Below are positions 10,840-21,669 of a stretch of DNA of 64,000 nucleotides, piece after piece. Position numbers and translations under genes: made by a program. The first letter of the stretch is position 1. Every line of letters starts with the position of its first letter. Below the pieces are notes generated by a model. The model ran no database searches. It was not told the DNA's origin and saw only the letters and a list, made by a program, of their open reading frames with translations. This DNA is from Sclerodactyla briareus (taxonomy: Eukaryota; Echinodermata; Holothuroidea; Dendrochirotida; Sclerodactylidae): the NCBI GenBank assembly GCA_026419785.1, contig JAODTK010003888.1, positions 355,147 through 419,146 of the forward strand. Direction: 5' to 3'.

Positions 10840-11790
10840 GTGTGTGTGTGTGAAGCCTGGCTTGGTCAGGTCGGAATGCATTGAGGTCAACATCGGTTCA
10901 AAGTCCTGAAAAACCTTGTGATCGAGATAAACCCAGAATGCTGGTCCGATCACGCAAAATTTGATATGCACTCTTACAGAATCGAACCCTGTTTGGGTGG
11001 TGGGTAAATTTCTGTTTTCAAATTTGTTGCAATTTAAGCCGTGATCACGGTAACTCACCCCACCTAGACCACACCTATAGTGATTAAGCTCGACTTGGTA
11101 TTTGGTTCCCCATAATAATTATAAAGATGCATTAAACTCAATTTTTTTGGGTCGGTCACAGTCCACAAAGATAAAAGTTTGAGACCCTGTGCTCACTAAT
11201 AAGAGTGTTTGGTGCAATCAAGCCGAAATTTGGCAAGCACCTTCTTCATAAGAGGAGTACCAGAACTCTTTTGTTTTTGGTGCATATCTGAGCAAATTCG
11301 GTCAAATCGTTGGAGGATTGCGCAATTGGCAATTCTGGCAAATTTATCTTGTTAAACTCATACTTGGTATGTTGAGATTCCCCATGCACGGTCCCATGTT
11401 GTTTTGTTGTCGGGCCGAAACTAGTGGACCCTATCGTCCATAATGCTTGGCCCAATTCATCTGAAATTTGGTATGGCAGCTTTCCTGTGGTGAATAACGA
11501 GAACCTTATTTAGATATGGTCATATTTACGGACACATTGGGAAATTATGAAAGGTTTTTTTTTTGCTATTAGGGCAATTTGGCTTGTATTACGGATAACT
11601 CGACTCCAGCAAGATGAATCGAGCTCACGCTTGGTATGTTGGATTCCCATAAACCGCGGTTATATTCGTGAAACCATAATGTTTTTTGGCATCAGGTCAG
11701 AGGTCAAGTAATAAAGAACTTGTGAACTGACAAGATTGTCTAATACTCAGAATCCGCAAGGAATCACTAAGCCTTTTAGTTTTCCTGGTT
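10840..11790 (+). repeat. Family A array, GT tract to tail
   Basis: Begins with a GT tract (10837-10850) and GAAGCCTGGCTTGG. Monomer starts are near 11047 (GTAACTCACCCCACC) and 11590 (GGATAACTCGACTCC). It closes with the tail AAGGAATCACTAAGCC and TTTTCCTGGTTTTGG at 11757-11796. Monomers are diverged and the spacing is uneven. Confidence 0.8.
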
Positions 11791-12010
11791 TTGGATCATG
11801 ACGTTATGCTCGAAATGTTCTGTCGTTTTCCCGCCAGTTGCGATCAGACGATGCTACACTCTTTACACACGACATTAATATACTGATGACTGTTTAGGGA
11901 GTTTACATACGAACAGAATTTACGCATTGGTGCCTATGGATATCAATCGCATTCAATAAGCAAGCAAATGACCCCTAATGCTTAACCCACCATTGCTCTC
12001 TCTACGTTAG

Positions 12011-12051
12011 GCGCGGTGATGACGCACCTGAAGATGAAGTCGACCTTGCAG
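12011..12051 (+). CDS. Candidate internal exon, acidic segment
   Basis: Acceptor CTCTACGTTAG|G and donor TTGCAG|GTGAGT bound 41 bases. Completing the codon left by the 10127 exon, it reads (E)RGDDAPEDEVDLA, strongly acidic. It ends in phase 1, while the next candidate exon needs phase 2. One missing base would restore a 42-base exon, which fits the general one-base error pattern of this sequence. Two consecutive exons in compatible frame with good splice sites raise confidence that these are real. Confidence 0.45.
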
Positions 12052-12910
12052 GTGAGTCTTCAAATAGCTCTCTGACTGGAGCGTGCATTAACCTGTGGAT
12101 CAGCTATTGCATTTAGTTATGAACTCCGTAAGAACTAAGCCCATAAGCTCGTTCACAAGATCTTAGAAAAGTATTGCGAATGAAGTATTGAAGCAAGTCT
12201 GTTCATGAGACAGTACGCTGTCCCGTCTGTTTAAAAAAGTCAACGAAACTTTGAGTAAGCCGACTTCGGCGTCAAAACGCGTCCTGACGTGATGGGCGAA
12301 ATGTTGACATTAGCTCTTTAACAAATACTCACTACAGCCCACCTTCATCATTTCTCACAGGCAAGAGGCAAATAGCAGACATCGTCTTTGTTATACTACC
12401 ACCCTTGCCTATATTCACTCGGAGATGACCATGCAGCTATGGGGCATCAACTCTGTTACCAGTATAAACGTAACGGCCGTCATTATGGCGTAATTCATCA
12501 CGTACGGTTCTAAAGTTTGTCAACTCGAAAACCTTGAATTTTTTATGGCAACGTTGAAACACAGTGGCGGCGCTACGAGTGGCATTGCATGTGGGGGTGT
12601 GCGGTCTTGTCAATCTCTCCGCAAAATGTATATTCCTCACATTAACTTCACTGTAAAAAAAAAAAAAAATAGCGTATGTAGCGAGAGTTCGCATCCAGGC
12701 TCTTATTATTCACAAATTTTCTTTTCTCGATGAGAGAGAACCCCTCCCTCGTACTGCGATCACAGAAGTTTCCCGGGCTTCCTGTCAAACCATTGTCTCA
12801 GTTCCACCCCCAATAAGTCTGGCGAAGTCTTTAGTATAGCACTATATACATCGGTTATATAACAATATGGCGTTAAACTAAATTCCTGCTGTCTTTTTCG
12901 GTGCCGACAG

Positions 12911-12958
12911 GCTGCTCCTAGATGAACGAATGGTCGAGCTGGCTGAAGAAATTCTTAG
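12911..12958 (+). CDS. Candidate internal exon, helical segment
   Basis: Acceptor GTGCCGACAG|G and donor TTCTTAG|GTGAGC bound 48 bases, again phase 2 to 2. The frame reads LLLDERMVELAEEILR, an amphipathic helix. The repeated 48-base exon size with symmetrical phase is like the 10127 exon, which suggests related small exons. In the phase left by the 12011 exon a TAG appears, so the join relies on one base missing upstream. No family is recognised. Confidence 0.4.
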
Positions 12959-13039
12959 GTGAGCAAGTTGTCATTAAGTAGTCTACATTCATCGTCACGT
13001 TACCGGGTATGGTCTATATATTAGGGTTGTCTTTTTCAC

Positions 13040-13830
13040 GTGTAGTTACAACATCTGAACGACACATGGAAGAGAGTCAAGGTCATGTCAGTGTTAGTGT
13101 AGGGGAATTTTATGCATGTTTGTTGTTTGTGACGGTCTGACACTGAACCCCACCTGAATGGAATGAAGCTCATATTTGGTATGTCGATTCACCAGGATGA
13201 ATACATGAGCCCTCGAGGACCGAATCCACCTCGCTCAGTTGGGTGAAGCCCATACCTAATATGTGGTTCCTCATGACGAGTACCTTATTCTATTGTTTTT
13301 ATTAGCCTCAATCAGAGGTCAGTCTAAAATCTTTTATCACGGTAAGTCTACAATGCTTGGTCCGATCAAGTTGACATTGGTATGCAGCTTCTTATTGAAT
13401 TACATGTTGTGACCACAAAACGTGGAAAAAGTCATGGTTGGGGCCATTTTAGTTTGTTAACAAGATAACTGACCCACCTGGATAATGAGGCTCATACTAG
13501 GTATGAGCGTTTCCTAAACCGCGTGGTATGATCCCTGTGTTCGGTCAGGTTCAAAGGGCGAGAGACATCAGTCTGCAAGTCTTGTGAACACTGAATCATG
13601 CCCAGAATGCTTGGTCGAATCATGTGGTATGCAATATAGGCAGTATATGAACCTTGCTATTTTGGACGTTGACCGGGAGTCGTTTTTCAGGAAATTAGAA
13701 AAAAAAATGAAAATATTTTAACCAGCAATTTTAGCTTGCTAACACGAAAACTTCACCTCACCTGGATCTATTAGGCTCGTACTTCATGTTGGTTGTTCAT
13801 GATAAGTAAACCGTGCTTAGCAAGGCAGGG
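13040..13830 (+). repeat. Family A array, diverged
   Basis: Monomer markers: CTGAACCCCACCTGAATGG (13142), GCTTGGTCCGATCAAGTTGA (13353), TAACTGACCCACCTGG (13464) and ACACGAAAACTTCACC (13741). About 300-bp spacing. No head hairpin is visible and the GT tract is absent. Confidence 0.75.
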
Positions 13831-14154
13831 GTGAATCAGCGTCATTAACCATTTAGCTTCCGCAGTTCTGGCTTCCTGGTCACACATTGCGATAAAAAGT
13901 TGATGATTTTCCCGACGTCTGGCATCTCTGGGGCCTGGTCTTCTGGTGATGACCTAGCGCAGAGGTTGGCAACCTCAGCTTCTCTTAATTATGTAGTTTC
14001 ATTGTGCCTACTGAAAACTGAAACTTCGTCTACAATCGTACAAAAAGATACCAATAAAATGTAATGCATTGAACTTCCTCGTCGGTGGTAAAATATTTTA
14101 TGAAAATCTGTATTAACGCTTTGTAAAATATTATTCTTTCTTTTATCACCTCAG

Positions 14155-14210
14155 CCCAACTCGCCTCTCCGACGGAGCAATCGATGGTTGAGGTTCTTGT
14201 CTGTAATCGC
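14155..14210 (+). CDS. Candidate exon with strong splice sites
   Basis: A pyrimidine-rich acceptor (TTCTTTCTTTTATCACCTCAG) precedes 56 bases that end at the donor AATCGC|GTGAGT. All three frames were read. The phase expected from the 12911 exon meets a TGA after about 13 codons. Another frame is open throughout with SPTEQSMVEVLVCNR. The splice sites are good; the coding frame is undecided. It could be the next exon of the gene begun at 4624, a non-coding exon, or chance. Confidence 0.3.
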
Positions 14211-14840
14211 GTGAGTCAAATTTATGAAGCAACGCAGATAACACACTGCTCGGATTCCGTCGTCCCAATGGTGCTCAAACATATAATAGGCCTATCGGCG
14301 CTCGCACGGGGCTTCTGTGCTATGTAGGGCAGGTAGCAATTTTAATGTTTGACTAATTGCTGATCAACATCGCCTAGTGCCTATGGAGACGGTAACGCAC
14401 TCATTGTGGTAAATTGGTAAGGTCGTAGGGTACCCAAAAAAGAGGAAATGAAAACGTGGAATAATTTTAGTATCTACGACATATGCTGGGTCTTAACGCT
14501 CTCCTATAACGAGCCTTTCCAACGTGGACTAGCTGACCATTTAAAGATATCATGATCTTCACTTTCCCCATGACCCGACAGACTTAACCAACATTCATGC
14601 AGTTTTTGCCACCTATACTGGCAACACGAAGCCCGCCCAGTAATCAGATCGATGGCAACCACTGGGTCCGAGGACGTGACCCCCAACATTTATGAGTGCT
14701 TCCATACATAACGTTTTTTTCACACACACAAAAATGCTCAACTTGATTTGTACCCTCGAAAATTTCAACGGGTGTTTGCGCTGAATACTCTCTAGAATAC
14801 CACTTCACACTGCCTAAACTGCTGAAGTAGGTGCTGGCAT

Positions 14841-14981
14841 CGTGACCGGACAATTCCCACCCGGACAATTTCCACCCGGACAATTCCCCCTCAACGGAAT
14901 GTTTTTTATGGCCAGGGTTAGGGTCTAAAGTTAGGGTCACGTTTGGGTGGGAATTGTCCGGGTGGGAGTTGTCCGGCAACC
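14841..14981. mobile_element. 141-bp inverted-repeat element with 8-bp target duplication
   Basis: The ends are built of CCGGACAATTCCCACC-type units: three copies at the left (from 14846) and two in reverse complement at the right (to 14976). GCTGGCAT occurs directly on both sides (14833-14840 and 14982-14989), as expected for an 8-bp target site duplication. The element is non-coding and is flanked by unrelated sequence. An 8-bp duplication is typical of hAT-type transposases, so a hAT-mobilised MITE is the likeliest reading. Confidence 0.75.
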
Positions 14982-14999
14982 GCTGGCATGGGGGTGTTG

Positions 15000-15890
15000 C
15001 AAGGATACAACCACTATAGTGGCACATGGGTTATACAGAGTGATCTCACATGCTTTGGCAGGAAAATGTCGACGCCGTACTTCCACTACCCTAGGGACAC
15101 TTCATAGGCTTGGGTTCTGAGGCCAGAGAAGTGTATTGTCTGAAATCGCTGCGGTGGTTCGAACTAGTGCCCTCCAGGCGTGTACCCCCATGAGTGAGTC
15201 AGTGGTGAGTCTATATCGTGCACTCGGAAAATCAGCCTATTACCGTTCCCTTACCCCCTCTCTCTGTTGGCTTGCCCTTCCCCTACCCGCCCTATCCCCA
15301 TCATGTCAGTATATAATATGTAGGCTGTCTCGGAGGAAGAAAACGGCTCGGCGCTTCTGGTGCAGCTGCGTGATACTCTAATAGGCCGGGGAACATTGAT
15401 TTTAGGGGTGTGGTGGACCTCCCAGTAAATATGTCAGCGTCCCATGTATATTATTCATCCGTATGCAGATATATAGCTCTGTAACAGAAGCTCGTCGTTT
15501 GAAAAAAATGAGTCAATCCCCATTGACCCTTCACATCGCCGCCCTACTGGTGGAGGGAGTGGGGGGGGGGGGTCAGAAATGATGTTATGCAAGATTGGAC
15601 GTCTCTTCCAATCATCCCTTGCACTACCTATCGTGAAAGGCAATTGCCGCATAAACCGTCATCTAGCCTCCGACCATACTATTTTAATTATGCAATTTTG
15701 CGTGCGAAGTTTGTCCTGCTGAAGTTTCCTGCGTGTGGGTGGGCGCTATTGCACTAGTTGCGCCTTTTGAAGAGTCAATATAGGAAATGTGGATGGCGTA
15801 CATCTTTTTCCTCGTGATGAGTACATGAATCCTGCCGTTTTTCAAAACTTTAACACGGTATATGTACAGAATACTATCAAGATTTTGGTG
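15000..15890. other. No gene recognised
   Basis: The open frame at 15136-15381 has no recognised domain. 15800-15850 resembles part of a family A monomer (GTGATGAGTACATGAATCCTGC). A G-run lies at 15560. Confidence 0.4.

Positions 15891-15892
<2 letters not shown>

Positions 15893-15933
<41 letters not shown>
15893..15933. repeat. AT dinucleotide microsatellite
   Basis: About 20 AT units, directly left of the Penelope-like element. Similar AT tracts lie at 18182-18204 and 21640-21659, so each Penelope-like element border coincides with an AT run. Confidence 0.9.
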
Positions 15934-16085
15934 AACATATGCCCGGGTAGTTTCACGTCGCTAGACGATCCTCAGACGGCTATAACTGACTTCGCCGAAT
16001 AGCCGCACAGCACAGAACGGGCCTATTTTTTTTTCCGCTCACGGTTTCACTGGTCTAAGTCTATTATGCCTACACTTGGAGATGT

Positions 16086-16408
16086 ATTCAGATCTCTTGT
16101 TAAGTAGGTTACCACCCCTGGACAACAGAATGCATTGCTTTTCGTCCATGCACAAGTTGCACATCTCAGACCTGCGCATGCGCGTGTTGGACTGCTTGAC
16201 GACTTTCCACTTGATAAAGAATAATTTCCCTTCCCGCTTTATTCAGATCTCTTGTTAAGTAGGTTACCACCCCTGGACAACAGAATGCATTGCTTTGCTT
16301 TTCGTCCATGCACAAGTTGCACATCTCAGACCTGCGCATGCGCGTGTTGGACTGCTTGACGACTTTCCACTTGATAAAGAATAATTTTTCCCTTCCCTCC
16401 CGCTTTTA
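16086..16408. repeat. Tandem duplication, two units of about 155-165 bp
   Basis: The block beginning ATTCAGATCTCTTGTTAAG at 16086 recurs at 16241 almost without change, through the GCGCATGCGCGTG segment and the CTTGATAAAGAATAATTT end. It lies in the non-coding 3' part of the minus-strand Penelope-like element. The near identity suggests that the duplication is younger than the element. Confidence 0.9.
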
Positions 16409-17990
16409 AAAATATCCCCAAATGGTACTTGGACAGCTCCGTCTCCTTTTCGTAGCGGTCATGCCTGAATGATTTTGGGTGGAGGTTGTATCTCTCCTTA
16501 AATGTGCCCCCCGCTAGCCCAATATGCGACTTAGGGGACCTCGATGCTATGTCAGCTCTATAGATCACGCTGCGCGCCAGGCAATTGCCGTTGAGTGGGC
16601 AATTTTTGCCTGACCCTGCAATTACACGTACGGTCTGGCTTCTGCGGGTCTGCCCGATTGGTGTCAAGGACGCGTTTGTTATCGCCATTTATGATGGACC
16701 GCATGTTCCCCATACAGCTATAACTTAACTTGATGTTGTTCTTATTGAACAACTTGTGGAGTTGCGAGCCTACTGGGAAGTGTTTGGCCATTAGCCCAAA
16801 GAACACCTTGCCTACATTGGTTTTAACATTAAGACTGAATGGGGGGTTGAACCAGATGTTTCTCCGGCGGTTTTCTTTTCTGATGGGGGTCACTATTATC
16901 TACATTACCATTAGAGTTACTGTTCCTTATTGAGTCATTGTAGCCGCTGTCACGGAGGGCACGTTGTATGCAGAGGCGGGCGCGTTGAGATTTCTGCTGC
17001 TGCCGATGCCTCCAGGGGAAAAAATCGCTGATGTACCATTGAGGGTGTTGGAATGGCTTTTGACGTACAACGGGTTGGTCGTTAGGCTTCTGGTATGGGC
17101 GGTGGATGTCAGATGTTGTCAATGTGGCGTCCCAGGAAGTTACAACTTTGATGTTGGCTTTTGTGTGGTCACCCTCAAGCTAAGGGTTGGGAAGGTAGCT
17201 GTCAACTTTTTCCGTAGCCGTCTGCGTTGGGACCCGACGGTTTCTTCTAAGCACGGCAAGACCACCTCTCATCTCGGTATAAGGCCAATATTTGTGTGGA
17301 TCGAAAAGCTCCGCTTAACTTCTGCCGTATGTACATCCCATAATTCACAAACCTCGGCACCACATACCCTCCTTGTGACATCGAAAGTTCGTCGGTGCCT
17401 TCCTTCATCCATGGCAGCCCATCTTGGTCGTACAGGAACGACCTTCCTGGTCATGATGATGGTCGTACGCTCCATATCCTCGATGCTGGTTTGCTGCTTT
17501 GCCATGTAGGGCGCTACCCAGTAGTTCCTTTGATATGAAGGGTACAACTCGACTAGTTCGAATACCATAAAGTGAGAGCTGTTTCTTTATCTCCAGGTGG
17601 GCTGAACCATTCTAGTACGGAGGCCTCCGTGCTGCGCCATTGATTCAGCTGCAGGGTATTCCGAGGTCCCCATTCATGCGGTCAAGCATGTGGCTTGTCT
17701 TACTTCCCCATCTCGTTCTTGGCGGGGTTGATCAATCTGCATGCCGGGTGTGAGAGGAAATTATCTTTATGGTCCTTTAGGGTGATTATTCCGGAGGGGT
17801 CCGCGGAGCTGCTAATTCTGATCTGAAATACCCGGGCGTTGGCAATTCGTAGTGATTCAGATTGGATGTTGGCCGCAATCTCCGGATCTGCACGCTTGTA
17901 GGTCTTGTGAGTTCCTTTGGTTATCCTATTTGGCATCTGTGCCATTTTGTAGAGGTTGCGTGTTTTGTCGCAAAAAATAGGTCGGAACAA
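16330..17990 (-). pseudogene. Penelope-like RT and GIY-YIG endonuclease, broken
   Basis: Read from 17990 downward. 17700-17990 gives the reverse-transcriptase N-terminal part with ITLKDHKDNF and CRLINPAKNEMGK. 17270-17400 gives GAEVCEL and a decayed YRDD-like site (NIGL, then a frameshift at the catalytic motif). About 16980-17110 gives SDIHRPYQKPNDQP. 16560-16890 gives [20 protein letters not shown], then the CNC...CPLNGNCL cysteine cluster. 16326-16500 gives the endonuclease tail with GTFKERYN and ELSKYHL. This order is that of Penelope-like retroelements with a C-terminal GIY-YIG nuclease. Several frameshifts separate the pieces; no single start-to-stop frame exists. Some breaks could be sequencing errors. 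Confidence 0.75.
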
Positions 17991-18181
17991 ATAGAGGCCC
18001 TTTCTGTGCTGTGCGGCTATTCGGCGAATCAGTTATAAGCCCCGTCTGAGGATCGTCTAGCGATGTGAAACTTCTGTAGTACGGCCTCGAACTACCCGGT
18101 CAATCTGTTTATCTCTAGCTCTCCATCTTATTGTATGAGCACTTAGCTTGCAAAGCCTGAGACTGTCCTTGGGACTAAATA

Positions 18182-18204
18182 GTATATATATATATATATA
18201 TATC
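18182..18204. repeat. AT dinucleotide microsatellite
   Basis: TA repeat between the right end of the first Penelope-like element and the left terminal repeat of the second. Confidence 0.9.
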
Positions 18205-18210
18205 TAATCA

Positions 18211-18483
18211 TCGAAACAATAATTATTAGCCTCAACCCACATTGTTCCTAGGCCTATAAGTCCTCAGCCGTCTTCTCTTCGGGTATCCTTCTGTGGTCCT
18301 ACTGCAACTACGAAGGACTCGTAATTGTCCGAAAGCTCCTGCATCCACAACTATCGGCTGCTTTACTCAGTACGCACATTTTTTCTAGCTAGCTCAATCG
18401 CTATTTCGCATCTCATTCGAGTCCAGCCCTATCATTTACGTAGCACATTGTTGTTTTTACTTTTTTGCCCTTTGTCTATCATA
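18211..18483 (+). repeat. Left direct terminal repeat of second Penelope-like element
   Basis: Matches 21396-21640 in the same orientation. Shared blocks, in order: ATTAGCCTCA(A)CCCACA, TTGTTCCT-GGCCTATAAG, ACGAAGGACT, ATTGTCCGAAAGCT, CTAGCTCAATCGCTATTT, CATCTCATTCGAG and TTTTTTGCCCTTTGTCT. Direct pseudo-LTRs are a known property of Penelope-like elements. Confidence 0.85.
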
Positions 18484-18739
18484 TATTTTCACTGTTTGCA
18501 TCATCATTGATCCAACTTTGCTAAACACACCCATGAGACTTTTTCTGAGACTTTCAGAATATCCGACGTCCTGCCCGAAAACGCGTCATGTACGGGGCGG
18601 CACCATTTATCTAACTACCAAGCCTACCGGAAAAATAACGCGGTACCAAAAGGCCTGAAAATCAGTCCCCACGGCCTCCCCCTGTCTTCACAGACCACTC
18701 GTCTTAACTGAAGGGCATTCTCAAACAAGCTTTCGCTGC

Positions 18740-21088
18740 AATTGATGGCTAAACAAATCGGCAATTGCCGCAAAGTCCTTCACGATCTCACCCGCAACTC
18801 AATTCCACAACCAGGAAGTTGCAACAGGGAACATCCAATCAGGAGTTTCAAAATAAACTCTGGTCATTCCGGACGTCCAAAACCAGTCTTTTCGCTCCTC
18901 TGCGGCACCAGACAAGTTTGTACGAGACAACCTCACTACAAATCTGGTGGATGGGCCAATCAAATTGTTCGGCCTCCGAACCCAAGAGCCGTCTAAGCGT
19001 TCCCCACATCCGCAAAACTGTGGAACCGGCTGACGCAACTTATTCTGTTGTTGCCATATCCGCTAGCTTCTGAACGCAAAACCAATTCTGTCTAAAGGGC
19101 TGGATTTCTGCCCTAAGCCAAACAGATGACGCACACAAAAACTGTCCCTGGATCTTGAAGCGTTCTTTTTCTTCCGACGCCTACGACTACGCGAATTTTT
19201 TGCCGATGAAGAGTGGCACGTATCCTACCTCCGTTGAGGACATATCAACAAGATTCAAGGCAAAAAGCACTGGGAACCCACCAAAAGGGCCTTCCCCCAC
19301 ATTGGAAGCTTACATTTCGGCATCGAAGAAGATGTCCACTGAAAACTTCCAACAACACCCCGCCCACTGAATTCAGGGATACCTTCAGCAAAAGTGAGAG
19401 ACAATCCATTGGCTTCTGAAACATCGAACGTATCGTCATCCAGCCTGCTGACAAAGCTCTGCCTTTGTGGCTATGAGCACCCCGAATTCTACGAATCGGA
19501 AGCAAAACGTCTTATTGGGCACCGTACTATCAGCCCTTGACTCCGACCCCACCCGCAAATTGCTGCCCCATTTGAAACAAACCATAGAGAAAATGGTATC
19601 CCAAGGGCTCATTTAGCCCCAAAGTCGGCGCCAACCTTCTTCCATCGGAACCCAAGCCAGGAAGGTTTTACTCCTCCCCAAAATTCACAAGGATGGCAAC
19701 CCTGGCAGACCCCTCATTCTGGCACCTGCACTGCGACACATAGGAAATTCCCAAATTCGTGGACCTCCTGATTCAGCCCCTCGTCCGTTCCCTCCCATCT
19801 CAGGGCACGTCAAGGACACCACAGACTTCATCAAAAAAATCAGAAAGATCAAAGATCTCCCCCTGGCACATTGCTGGCAACCCTGTACGTTTCTTCTCTG
19901 TATACCAATATCCCTCAAACGGAGGTATAAACCTGTACTTCGGGCCTCGAACCATTCTGGCAGACACCACCAAAGCCCGATCTTGCTTGCGGAACTAATG
20001 CACCTCATCCTACTTGCAACAATTTTGTGTTGGTGCTCAACATTTGAACTGCATGGTCCACGGCACAGCAATGGGCACTAAAATGGCGCCTTCGTTCGCC
20101 AACCTCTTCATGGGAAACTTGAAGAGAAATTCCTCTTCCTGGACGGGCCCTAAGGCCACTTGTGGCTCCGTTATATTGATACATCTTCATGATATGGCCC
20201 CGGGGAAGAAAACTTACCCCTCGTTTCATCGACAAATCAAACGCATTCACCATCCCAAATTCACTGCGAATTTTCACGCGACAGAGTCCACTTTCCTTGA
20301 CAACCACTGTGACGTTGGAAACGAGTCACTCAAAACAAACAGACTTGTTCACAAACCAACGGACAAGCCCAATTTCCTACTCCCAGCAGTTGTCACCACC
20401 CACTGCCTAAGAACATTCCCTTCGTCCAGCTCTTCGTCTGACCATTGCTTCTCAGATGCTGATTTCAGTCCCGTGCCAACGCCTTTCAAACAATCTCCAA
20501 AAGAGGCAGTTTTCCGATTCCATTGAAGAGGCCTTGCAAAAGGCTAAAAGACTCCACGATTGAAACTCTGACGTACAACTCTTCATCAACTCCAGAGTAC
20601 CACTCTTCTGTATACCATCCTGCCCTCCCACCATTAGCCACTCTCATTCACAAGCATTTGCCCCTCCTTCAAAGTCAGGACGCCTAAAATCCCGTGTTCC
20701 CGGGCACCCCCGGTTTGTTGCCTACAGCATACCTCGGAATCTGCGTGACTTCTAGTTCCACGCAAATGTCGAGCAAGCCGCGCCGCAACAACAAACACCG
20801 CGGCAGCAGCCGCCCCTGCCAATCCAACTGCAAACGTGCCAATTGTTCGATCGCACAACTCGTTTTCAACAAAAGTTTTCCAGACATACCGCATATTTCC
20901 GTTCAACCGGATCTTGTTTGCGTCTCGAAGAACCTAGTCTACCTATTTCCTGTAACCTCTGCGGAGTCAGTACATCGGGAACAAAAAACACCCTGAGGGA
21001 GCGAATGACCCTACACCGGTCAGCCATCAAGACCCACAAAATTGAGCAGCCGGTTGCGAAGCTTTCACATGTCAGTCTCACTCATTGA
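18740..21088 (+). pseudogene. Penelope-like RT and GIY-YIG polyprotein, broken
   Basis: Pieces in order on the plus strand: 19650-19760 carries KIHKDGNPGRP and LILAPALRHIGN of the early reverse-transcriptase fingers; 19800-19870 carries GHVKDTTDFIKKI; about 20062-20120 carries GTAMGTKMAPSFANLFMG, a hallmark of Penelope/Poseidon-type RTs; and 20930-21088 carries CNLCGV, then GTKNTLRERMTLHRSAI and EQPVAK of the GIY-YIG nuclease, ending at a TGA. The pieces fall in different frames and several stops intervene, so this copy is inactive unless the breaks are assembly errors. Both enzymatic parts are needed for target-primed insertion in this family. Confidence 0.8.
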
Positions 21089-21395
21089 AACCTAGAGTGA
21101 TTGGCATCGACCATGACCCAAATTGGTCCACTAAATCCCGTCAAGCGAAAGAAAATTATGGAATTGAAACCTAAACTACTACAAACCATTTGGCTGAACA
21201 TTCGGAACGACTACTACCATCACAAAGGATATGGTAACCACTCGGCACCCCCTCCCTAGTTTGCCTATTTTCAATCAACCAAGGCGCATTGGCTTCATTA
21301 GTATATAATCCCGGTTGATGATTATCTCTCCTGTCAATCCGAGGCGGCACATTGGCCTCTCCCCGGATAATCCCCAAAGGGCTTATCCCCTGTCA

Positions 21396-21640
21396 ATCGC
21401 GAAACAATTAGCCTCACCCACAATTGTTCCTGGCCTATAAGCTCAGCGTCTCTCTTCGGTTATCACTTCTGTTGGTCACTACTGCCTGACGAAGGACTAG
21501 TATTGTCCGAAAGCTTGCATCACATATCTGCTGTTTTACCTAACCTTTTTCTAGCTCAATCGCTATTTTTCATCTCATTCGAGATCCCGCCTATCATTAC
21601 GTAGCATTGTTGTTTTACAGTTTTTTGCCCTTTGTCTTAT
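21396..21640 (+). repeat. Right direct terminal repeat of second Penelope-like element
   Basis: Partner of 18211-18483; about 245 bases against 273, the difference being many one- or two-base gaps. Followed at once by an AT microsatellite (21640-21659). Confidence 0.85.
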
Positions 21641-21669
21641 ATATATATATATATATATAAAATGTGATA

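Larger units (their letters stand above)
15942..18101 (-). mobile_element. Penelope-like element with inverted terminal repeats
   Basis: Whole element bounded by an inverted repeat: 15951-16018 (TTTCACGTCGCTAGACGATC at its start) matches the reverse complement of 18003-18070 with few differences, and the match can be extended to 15942 and 18101 with one gap. The interior codes on the minus strand for a Penelope-type reverse transcriptase followed by a GIY-YIG endonuclease, in that order from 17990 down to about 16330. About 2.2 kb is short for a complete element and the frame is broken repeatedly, so it is a decayed copy. AT microsatellites flank it on both sides. Confidence 0.8.
18211..21640 (+). 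mobile_element. Second Penelope-like element, direct terminal repeats
   Basis: A 3.4-kb element on the plus strand between two direct terminal repeats, coding for a Penelope-type reverse transcriptase then a GIY-YIG nuclease. It ends in an AT microsatellite. It lies only about 110 bp from the first Penelope-like element, which is of another lineage (different protein sequence and inverted rather than direct terminal repeats). Confidence 0.85.

Noticed and set aside
10456..11058. 200-codon minus-strand open frame
   Set aside because: It spans a family A head fragment, a poly-G run and a family A array in reverse. Repeats in the opposite orientation explain its length.
13846..13990. Candidate exon after TTTAGCTTCCGCAG
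   Set aside because: The acceptor tract is weak, no donor in a sensible place was found and the frame is closed by a stop after nine codons.
14841..14981. Rho-independent terminator-like hairpin
   Set aside because: Strongly palindromic, but it has an 8-bp target duplication and lies in an animal genome, so it is a transposable element.
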